Source: Pseudonocardiales bacterium
GTDB lineage: Bacteria > Actinomycetota > Actinomycetes > Mycobacteriales > Jatrophihabitantaceae
Assembly (NCBI GenBank): GCA_025965875.1
Contig: JAOPWD010000144.1
Coordinates: 1-33,311, forward strand
Direction of reading: 5' to 3'
DNA length: 33,311 bases
The stretch's first letter is position 1; each line of letters opens with the position of its first letter. Shown here in pieces: positions 8,481-15,240 of the stretch. Below the pieces are notes generated by a model. The model made no database searches. It saw only the letters and a list, made by a program, of their open reading frames with translations, and was not told where the DNA came from. The position numbers were made by a program, and so were the translations under genes.

Positions 8481-9446
8481 TCAGTTCGTTCGCGCTGGGC
8501 CGTAGGCGACTACGGCCGAGGCGCCGGCCGCGAACCGCGTCAGCATCGGCAACGCGTCGTCCATGGCCGCCAGGCTGGCGTCCAGCAGCCGCCGCAGCAC
8601 CGTCGCGCTCGGCGGCCGGTCGTCGAGCAGCAGCGCCGTGCGCAAGACGATGCGCCCGGACGCCGCATCGAGGTCCAGACTGCCCACGAGCTGCTCGGAG
8701 TTCCACCGGCACAGCAGCTCGCACGCCTCGGCCCGGCGTTCCTCGGCGATCACGTCAGCGAAGACGGCGTACACGATCAACGCGGCATCGGCCGACGACT
8801 CGGCCACACACAGCCACGTCCCGGAGTCGCCCTCGACGCGGAAACTCAGGCCGGTGCCGTCGACCGAAGGCATCGGCTCGGCCCCGCCCTCGGTGAGCAC
8901 GCGAGCGAGCAGCGGCATCGCCGAGGAACCGTCGGGCACGACCTCCGGTCCGAACGCGGCGCCGAGGACCTGCTCGACGCCGTCGGCGTATTCGCTCAGC
9001 TCCGGATGCTGCTCGCGCAGGAACGAGGCCACCGCCCGGGTGAGCTCGCCCGGGTCCAGGTCCTCCGAGGTGGTGCTGACGTAGTCCCACAGCGTGCGGG
9101 CATCCAGGGGCGGGACGGCGTCGAGCTGGGCGATGCGCGCCACGAACCAGGCATCGCAGAGGCTGCGCCGCGGGTCGCCGGCCAGCCACTCATCGATGGG
9201 CTCGCTCGGGCCGGCCGCGCCGAGTTCAGTGGCCAGCCGCAGCTCCAATGTCGCGGGCAGCGCCGCGTCGAGTTTCAGCTGCGCCGGTCGGGCCATGGCG
9301 ACGAGGTGGAACAGCTCGTCGCGCTCGAGCGCGTCGAGGTCGCCGGGGTCGAGGACGGCCAGCAGCCGATCGCCGGAGCGGCGCACCCCCAGGGCGTACT
9401 CCGCCCCGGACGGCGCGCGCATCCTCACTACATCGGTCGCGGTCAC
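8481..9446 (-). CDS. YbjN / type III-chaperone-like protein coupled to the DUF4157 gene
   Basis: 321 residues from a GTG at 9446 that overlaps the TGA of the DUF4157 gene by 4 bases (GTGA), so translation is probably coupled. The C-terminal third (about 205-310) has the alpha/beta pattern of YbjN-like domains, which share the fold of type III secretion chaperones: a strand pair (GTWLCVAESS, ALIVYAVFAD), the helix EERRAEACELLCRWN, strands QLVGSLDLDAASGRIVLRTA, then a long helix pair ending DALPMLTRFAAG. The N-terminal 200 residues are acidic and leucine-rich, with no motif I recognise. I infer a dedicated chaperone for the preceding cargo protein. The fold assignment is by eye and needs a structure or profile comparison. 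Confidence 0.7.
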   Translation of the reverse strand: MTATDVVRMRAPSGAEYALGVRRSGDRLLAVLDPGDLDALERDELFHLVAMARPAQLKLDAALPATLELRLATELGAAGPSEPIDEWLAGDPRRSLCDAWFVARIAQLDAVPPLDARTLWDYVSTTSEDLDPGELTRAVASFLREQHPELSEYADGVEQVLGAAFGPEVVPDGSSAMPLLARVLTEGGAEPMPSVDGTGLSFRVEGDSGTWLCVAESSADAALIVYAVFADVIAEERRAEACELLCRWNSEQLVGSLDLDAASGRIVLRTALLLDDRPPSATVLRRLLDASLAAMDDALPMLTRFAAGASAVVAYGPARTN

Positions 9447-12229
9447 TTTCTCAGGTTGGCCAGTTCCTGCTCGATGGCCGCCGGATCCATGAGCTCAGCG
9501 GCATCGGCACCGAAGTTCGCGGAAGCCGAGGCCAGGCGCTGAGCGATGGTCTGGGTCGTGTCGATCGCGCCGGCGTCGACTGGCTTCTTCGTCGCCGCGA
9601 GCTTGGCGGCGGCCGTAGCGGAGTCGGCGCCGCCCTTTCCGGCCAGCAGCATCAGCTTCTGAGTTTTCTGGTGGAAGCTGCCCATGTCCATCTTGTGCCG
9701 CTTGACGAGCGCGTCGATGCTGCCGTCGCGGGTCGCCGACTCGCTGGCCCGAGCGTCCTTGATCCACTTCGGCTCGTTGGTGGCAGCCGGGATCGGAGGA
9801 GTCGCCGCCGGCAATTTCTTGGCGACGGGACCCGGTACCGTCGCGGCCGCGGTCGCCTTGTTCTTGACGCGTCCCGCTTGGACGGTGTCTGCCATGCCGG
9901 TCTTGGCGGCCTCGACACCGATATTGCCGACTATCGGGACGCCGACGGTGGCACCAACCTGCCCGACGGCACCCAGCGTGGTCGCACCCGCCAACGACGG
10001 TGCAGCCTTCCCGATCCCGCTCAGGTTCTGCAGGTTGTCGACAGGATTGAGCAGTTTCGATGCGCCGTGCGTGCCGAGCTCACCAGCGTTGCCGATCGCC
10101 GGCACGCCGAAGGCGAGGCCCACCTTGACGGCGTCGCCGAGTAGTTCGCCACCCTGACTCATGCCCTGCGCGTTGAGCAGGTTGTTGTTCCGGGCGCTGG
10201 AGGTGATGGCCCGCTCCACCGCCGTCCAGCTGAGCAGCACGGCGTCGATCACGATCTTGAACGCCGTGAGCGCGAGTGCGATCAGCCCGAACGTGACGGC
10301 AATCCCCTTGATGAGCAGCCCGACCGGCGGCGCGAACGCCGTCACGAGCAATCCCAGCAGCCCGAGCAGCACGCCGACTCCGGCCATCACGTTGCGAACT
10401 TCGCGCAGCGCTCCGTTGAAGACCTGCAGTCCGGCGTGGAATGGGGTCGCCCGCTTGCCGTAGGTGCCCCGCTCGCGCAACTCCTCGGCCTTGTCAATCT
10501 CGGCCTCGAGGCGCTGCCCCATCGTGACGACCTCCATGCCCAGGGCGCCGTCCTTGGTCTCGGTGGTGCTGAGGATGCCCGCGGTCGCGAGTCCCAGCGC
10601 GGCGCCGGCGCCCTTCTTCATGAGCCACTTGCCGTTGGCGGCCAACCAGTCACCGGCCGACACGGCGGCCTCGATCGAGGTCTTGTGGGCCTTGAGCTGG
10701 GAGACCTTGACGTGCAGGCGTCCCTCGCTGAGGTAGGCCTCGCGCACTGCCAGGCCCACCGCGCTGGCCTGAGCCTTGGCCTGGCCCATGTTGGCGGTGC
10801 GATTCTCGTGCTTTTGCCGCTTGACGCTGCTCTTGTTCGCCAGCTCCGCCTCGCGCTTCTTGGCATGCGCGACCGACCTGCCGCCGGTCATCGTGAATAC
10901 CGCCGTCTTGGCGTCGCGCGCCTTCTCGTAGACGCCGTCGATGAGCGGGATGTCCTCGTTGGCGTTGCTGCGGGCGACGGCCCCGAGGCGCGAACGCTCC
11001 TCGGCGATGCCCAGCACGACTTCCCAGATGTTCTCGCGGGCTACGCCTGCCGCCAGCTTGTCCGCCCCGACGCTGTCCTCGAGCGCCTTCTTCTTCGCAT
11101 CGATTTTCTTCATGAGCTTGGCGTCGCCGCCCGCCGCAGGCAGGGCCTGGTAGTCGGCGTGGGCCTTGCTGAGGCGGATGTGGTCGGCCTCGACGAAGCG
11201 CGTGAAGGACTCGATCTCCTGGTCGTGCTTTTCGCCTTTCTGGTACAGCGAGCCTGCGTAGGCTGCGTAACCGCTGACGGCCTTGTACGGGTCGGTGCCT
11301 TCGAGTTCCTGCGCGACGCCCGGGATCGCGATGGCCGACAGGGTCGGCATCGCCTCCAGCTCGGCCCGCTCGCTGCCCATGGAGTTTTCCGAGGCGTCAC
11401 CGGCTGCGATGCCGGCCTCGGCCCGGCGGTTCTCGTTGAGCTGGCTGCCGGGCACGTCCTCGACTTTGGCCTGGCCCATATCCGCGGTGGTACCCAGCGC
11501 GGCACCCACGCTGGCCGCGCTCGAAACCGGGACGGGCGCAGCTTCGCCAGTGCGGATCTTCACCTTCGTCGGGGCCGAGACGGTCATGGGCGTCGGGTCG
11601 CGGCGCACGGTCGAGCGGGCCGCTCCGGGCTGCTGCTGCACGACATGGGTCAGCTCGTGGGCGAGCAGCCGGGTGCCTTCGGGCGTGCGGGTGTCGGGCA
11701 GGCCGTCGCGGAAGAAGATGTCGTTGCCGAGCGTGAACGCACGCGCGGACATGCCCTCGTTCAGGGCCGTCGCCTGCGGGCCGGTGTGCACATTCACGGC
11801 GCCGAAGTCTGCCTCCAGCGCGTGCTCCATATCCCGGCGGATCGCGTCGGGCAGGGTGCGGCCGCCGGAACGGGCCGCGGCGATCTGGTTCTCGACGTCG
11901 GGGGAGACGGTTCCGCCGGCCATCCCGATGGGCGCCGTCGCGCCCACGTCCACCGATCGGTGGACGTGGTCAGTCGCGCACTGCCCCGGATGGGCCGGAT
12001 GCAACTCGGCCACCACCGCCTCGGCAGCGCGGTCGGCAGCACGCTCGGCGGCATCGTCGGCCCCACCGACGTCCAGCTTGGCCCGGACGACCTCAGTGCC
12101 GTAGGCCAGGCCGGGGACCAGCACCGCTTCGGGCGCGGCAACGGCCTGCGCCACCGGCGGCGCCAATGAACTGATCCTGGCCGGGTCAGGCGTGCTCTCG
12201 CGGTCGCGAGCCTTGCTGTGTGCTGGCAT
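9443..12229 (-). CDS. DUF4157 (eCIS core domain) protein, likely CIS cargo
   Basis: 928 residues from the ATG at 12229; a GTG 9 bases upstream is also possible (numbering below counts from that GTG). A DUF4157 domain lies at about 115-202, with a segment like DFGAVNVHTG, then SARAFTLGNDIFF and the zinc-metallopeptidase-like HELTHVVQQ (194-202). The HExxH motif is intact. This domain marks proteins associated with extracellular contractile injection systems and is found in many putative effectors. After it come a proline/valine-rich linker, a long charged helical region (about 330-600) and a strongly hydrophobic hairpin (616-676) like a pore-forming segment. The C-terminal 250 residues are rich in Ala, Gly and Lys. 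It lies between the ATPase gene and the YbjN-like gene in one orientation. Whether the protein is cleaved, secreted or loaded in the tube cannot be seen. Confidence 0.85.
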   Translation of the reverse strand: MPAHSKARDRESTPDPARISSLAPPVAQAVAAPEAVLVPGLAYGTEVVRAKLDVGGADDAAERAADRAAEAVVAELHPAHPGQCATDHVHRSVDVGATAPIGMAGGTVSPDVENQIAAARSGGRTLPDAIRRDMEHALEADFGAVNVHTGPQATALNEGMSARAFTLGNDIFFRDGLPDTRTPEGTRLLAHELTHVVQQQPGAARSTVRRDPTPMTVSAPTKVKIRTGEAAPVPVSSAASVGAALGTTADMGQAKVEDVPGSQLNENRRAEAGIAAGDASENSMGSERAELEAMPTLSAIAIPGVAQELEGTDPYKAVSGYAAYAGSLYQKGEKHDQEIESFTRFVEADHIRLSKAHADYQALPAAGGDAKLMKKIDAKKKALEDSVGADKLAAGVARENIWEVVLGIAEERSRLGAVARSNANEDIPLIDGVYEKARDAKTAVFTMTGGRSVAHAKKREAELANKSSVKRQKHENRTANMGQAKAQASAVGLAVREAYLSEGRLHVKVSQLKAHKTSIEAAVSAGDWLAANGKWLMKKGAGAALGLATAGILSTTETKDGALGMEVVTMGQRLEAEIDKAEELRERGTYGKRATPFHAGLQVFNGALREVRNVMAGVGVLLGLLGLLVTAFAPPVGLLIKGIAVTFGLIALALTAFKIVIDAVLLSWTAVERAITSSARNNNLLNAQGMSQGGELLGDAVKVGLAFGVPAIGNAGELGTHGASKLLNPVDNLQNLSGIGKAAPSLAGATTLGAVGQVGATVGVPIVGNIGVEAAKTGMADTVQAGRVKNKATAAATVPGPVAKKLPAATPPIPAATNEPKWIKDARASESATRDGSIDALVKRHKMDMGSFHQKTQKLMLLAGKGGADSATAAAKLAATKKPVDAGAIDTTQTIAQRLASASANFGADAAELMDPAAIEQELANLRK

Positions 12230-12302
12230 GCGCCTCACCCGCTCGTGTTAGCGCACTGTAAGGGCGCGCACGACGATGTGTCGAATGATCACGCCCCGCA
12301 CG

Positions 12303-14258
12303 CTACTGCGGCGCGATTACTGGGATCCTTTGCGGGGATTTGTCGCGGTCCATCCGCCGACCGAGCTTCTGGTACTCCCGCTGCACGGCTGCCACCAGGT
12401 GGCGCATGCCGACCGCGCTGTCTTGGCTCGCTGCCGCGAACGCCGAGGCCATCACGATGTTGCGGATCGACCCGCCGGTCACCTCGACGTGCCCGGCCAG
12501 CCAGTCCAGGTCCGGCTCGTCGGCGACGTCGAGGGCGGAGACGGCCTCCAGATGGGCGGCCCACAGCCGGCGCCGGGTCGGCGCGTCCGGGTCGAGGAAC
12601 GTGATGACGTGGTGCAGCCGCCGAGAGAACGCCGGGTCGATGTTGCCGCGCAGGTTCGTCGCGAGCACCGCGATGCCGTCGAAGCGCTCGATGCGCTGCA
12701 GCAGGTAGGAAACCTCCTGGTTGGCGTAGCGGTCGCGGGCGTCCTTGACCTCGGAGCGTGAGCCGAACAGCGCGTCGGCCTCGTCGAAGAACAGCACCAC
12801 GTTGAGGCTCTCGGCCTCGCGGATGACCCGCTCGAGGTTTTTCTCCGTCTCGCCGATGTACTTGTCGATGATCGTGGCGAGCTCGACGGTGTAGAGATCG
12901 AGCCCCAGCTCGCCGGCCACCGCCTCGGCAGCCAGTGTCTTGCCGGTGCCCGACGATCCGGCGAACAGGGCGGTCAGGCCCCGGCCCTTGCTGCCCTTGC
13001 CGGCCAGCGAACCCTCGGCCAGCAGCGCCTCGCGGTGGCGGGCCCACGCGATCAGCTCGTCGATCGCGGCCCGGGTGGTGTCGGTGAGCTCGAGGTCCTT
13101 CAGCGTCGCGCGCGGCGCGACCCGCAGGGCCGTGCCCTGCAGGCTGGTGCTGCCCTGGCGCCGGGCGACGTCGCGCAGCACCGCGACGCTCACCTCGGCC
13201 TGGCCGTCCGCGGCGGCGACCACGGACGCGGCACTGATCGAGGCGAGCATCTCCTGCGGGGTGAGCCGCAGGCCGACCAGATCGCCCCAGCCCGAGGCAT
13301 CTTGCGCGATCGCTGCCGGGTCGAGCACACCGGCCCAGATCGCGGCCCGCTCCTCACGCGCGAGTTCGCTGGCCTCGACGTGCAGCGGCGCGCCGGTGAG
13401 CCAGCTGGCCTCCCAGTCCAGGGCGTCGACCACCACCGCCGGCATCGGGCCGCGCTCGACGGTGGCCAGCAGCGCGCGTTCGTGGGCGATCACGTCGTCG
13501 GCACCGGTGAGGATCAAGCCCGCGCCGCGCAGGCCGGCCTCGCGGACGGCCAGCCCGGTCAGATGCACGGCGTCGTCGGTGGCGCGGCGGCGCGAGAGGT
13601 CGACGGCGATCGACGGCAGGCCCAGCGCGTCGAAGGTGCCGCGGGCCAGCGCCAGGCCGGCGGTGCCCGGACGCGACTTGACGTGCCCGACGCGCGAGCC
13701 GGCCAGTAACGCCCGGCCGAGCCGCTGCGCCTCGGGCGTGTCGCGCCCGGGCACCTCGAGCAGCAGCGCGGCCAGTTCCGGATCGGGGCTGTCGTCGCCC
13801 AGCAATTGCCCGATGACCCGCTCGGGCACGGCCAGGGAGCGCCACAGCATCGGCTCGGTGCCCTCGACGAGCAGTAGCCGCTGGCTGCGCAGCGGACCGG
13901 CCGGGCTCAGCCGGTGGCGCGCACCGGCTGACAACGAGCCGTAGCCGCACAGCTCCAGGGCCAGCCCGGCGCTGGGCCGCTGCCGCTGGGAGTTGCCGAG
14001 CACCAGGCTGTACAGCGCCCCGAAACGCACGTCCAGGTCGGCCGCGGCCGCGACGAAGAACAGCTCGGTGTCGAGCTCACTGAGGTCGAAAAGTACGGCC
14101 AGCCGCGCCAACGGGTCGTCGGCGGCGGGCTCGGCGGCACCGTGCTCGTCGGCGAGCAGCGCGAGCACAGCGGTGGCGTCGGCGTGGCCGGCCAGGTGCG
14201 GCCGATGCTCCACCGCGAGGGCCAGCGCAGCGACCAGCCGTGCCAGTCGGTTCTTCAC
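12303..14258 (-). CDS. AAA+ ATPase of the contractile injection system (Afp15/Pvc15-like)
   Basis: 651 residues from a GTG at 14258. The N-terminal 400 residues hold a helical domain (PLARLAVLFDLSELDTELFF) and a degenerate ATPase-like region without a clear P-loop. The C-terminal AAA+ module is intact: Walker A AGSSGTGKTLAAEA (near 435), Walker B NVVLFFDEADALFG (near 490), sensor-1 ATNLRGNIDPAFSRRL with the arginine finger region, and a lid domain after FLDPDAPTRRRLW. This two-part layout matches the ATPase of Afp/PVC clusters, which is needed for particle assembly or cargo loading. It is transcribed divergently from the Afp16-like gene across 133 bases and is followed 73 bases later by the DUF4157 cargo gene. 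Confidence 0.92.
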   Translation of the reverse strand: MKNRLARLVAALALAVEHRPHLAGHADATAVLALLADEHGAAEPAADDPLARLAVLFDLSELDTELFFVAAAADLDVRFGALYSLVLGNSQRQRPSAGLALELCGYGSLSAGARHRLSPAGPLRSQRLLLVEGTEPMLWRSLAVPERVIGQLLGDDSPDPELAALLLEVPGRDTPEAQRLGRALLAGSRVGHVKSRPGTAGLALARGTFDALGLPSIAVDLSRRRATDDAVHLTGLAVREAGLRGAGLILTGADDVIAHERALLATVERGPMPAVVVDALDWEASWLTGAPLHVEASELAREERAAIWAGVLDPAAIAQDASGWGDLVGLRLTPQEMLASISAASVVAAADGQAEVSVAVLRDVARRQGSTSLQGTALRVAPRATLKDLELTDTTRAAIDELIAWARHREALLAEGSLAGKGSKGRGLTALFAGSSGTGKTLAAEAVAGELGLDLYTVELATIIDKYIGETEKNLERVIREAESLNVVLFFDEADALFGSRSEVKDARDRYANQEVSYLLQRIERFDGIAVLATNLRGNIDPAFSRRLHHVITFLDPDAPTRRRLWAAHLEAVSALDVADEPDLDWLAGHVEVTGGSIRNIVMASAFAAASQDSAVGMRHLVAAVQREYQKLGRRMDRDKSPQRIPVIAPQ

Positions 14259-14285
14259 GCTCGCACCGGTAGGACCGGAGCCGGC

Positions 14286-14305
14286 AAGATCACAGTGGTG
14301 ATATT
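14286..14305. promoter_or_regulatory. Operator-like palindrome between the divergent ATPase and DUF4255 genes
   Basis: AAGATCAC at 14286-14293 and GTGATATT at 14298-14305 form an 8-4-8 inverted repeat with one mismatch. It lies 27 bases upstream of the ATPase start and 86 bases upstream of the DUF4255 start, which is a plausible place for a regulator of both halves. The binding protein is unknown. Confidence 0.4.
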
Positions 14306-14391
14306 ACGGCCGAGGGGTGCCACTATTGGGCCGGGCTGCGCGCCGGGTACCGGGCGGGGGGTCGATACGCCCGCCGAAAGAGACGGCAACG

Positions 14392-14964
14392 ATGTTCATC
14401 AGAACCGTGGACGATGGCCTGGAGAAACTGCTGCGCGCCGAATTGCCGCTGCCCGACGACCTCGGCGACATCACCTTCGAGGCGCCGACGAGCGGCTGGT
14501 CGGCCCAGCTGTCGCGGATCACCGTGAACCTGTTCCTGTACGACGTCGCGCGCAGTGAGCTGCCCTCGCGCTCGCTCACCCAGCGCCAGGAGACCAACGG
14601 CCGCCCGGAGCGACGCGCCCCGCAGCCCATGATCCGCCTCGGCTACCTGGTCAGTGCGTGGGCCGGCAGCCCCCGCGACGAGCACCAACTGCTGGGCGAG
14701 GTGATCAGTCGCCTGGCCCCGCTGGCGAGCATCCCCGCCGCGCACCTGCCTGCCGACATCGACTCCGCCGTGCAGCTTGCCCTGAGCACCGACGAGGGCA
14801 ATCGGCTGCGCGAGATCTGGAGCGCCGCCGGCGGCCAGCTGAAGGCGTCGTTCACGCTGCAGATCACCGCCGCCGCGGACACGTTCGAGTGGCGCGACCA
14901 GGCCCCCCTGGTCACCCGGATCGAGGCGCTGGCAGCACCCAAACCGGGCGGGCAGCCGGGCTGA
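14392..14964 (+). CDS. DUF4255 / Pvc16-like CIS protein
   Basis: 190 residues from the ATG at 14392. It has the family's opening (FIRTVDDGLEKLLRAEL), the strand ITFEAPTSGW, the signature ITVNLFLYDVARSELPSR and PMIRLGYLVSAWAGSPRDEHQLLGEV. DUF4255 corresponds to the N-terminal domain of Pvc16/Afp16, which caps the distal end of the sheath and tube in contractile injection systems. The length is typical. It is divergent from the ATPase gene and points towards the three giant genes, but an inverted repeat starting 15 bases after its stop probably separates the transcripts. Confidence 0.9.
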   Translation: MFIRTVDDGLEKLLRAELPLPDDLGDITFEAPTSGWSAQLSRITVNLFLYDVARSELPSRSLTQRQETNGRPERRAPQPMIRLGYLVSAWAGSPRDEHQLLGEVISRLAPLASIPAAHLPADIDSAVQLALSTDEGNRLREIWSAAGGQLKASFTLQITAAADTFEWRDQAPLVTRIEALAAPKPGGQPG

Positions 14965-14978
14965 ATCTCGGCTGCGGG

Positions 14979-15036
14979 CACCTACTCTCATCCAGCGCCG
15001 AAATTGCCACACTTCGGCGCTGGATAAGAGTCGGTG
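14979..15036. repeat. 24-base inverted repeat after the DUF4255 gene
   Basis: The arm at 14979-15002 (CACCTACTCTCATCCAGCGC, then CGAA) pairs with 15013-15036 with two mismatches around a 10-base loop. It could terminate the DUF4255 transcript. The rest of the gap to 15240 holds an AT-rich patch at about 15068-15105, a possible promoter region for the giant genes. I could not fix -35 and -10 boxes. Confidence 0.8.
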
Positions 15037-15240
15037 CACGGAATAGACAAACGCCCAGCTGACCCGCATTATTAGCCTTGATCACGTTGGCTTTGTGTTA
15101 ATTGGGGGAAGCCGGCCCGGTCTTCATGACCCGCCAGGAGCCTCAGTGCACGCCGTTGCGTCCCCGCTTGCGTCGAGTTTGCGACTCGACCCGAGTGCGG
15201 CTCGGCGGCGAACGGGCAATTTGTCCCGACGCGGGTGGAT

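Noticed and set aside
10436-12169. 577-codon plus-strand frame opposite the DUF4157 gene
   Set aside because: The translation is rich in Leu, Gly, Arg, His and Asp in the manner of an antisense shadow; the minus-strand gene has clear domain motifs.
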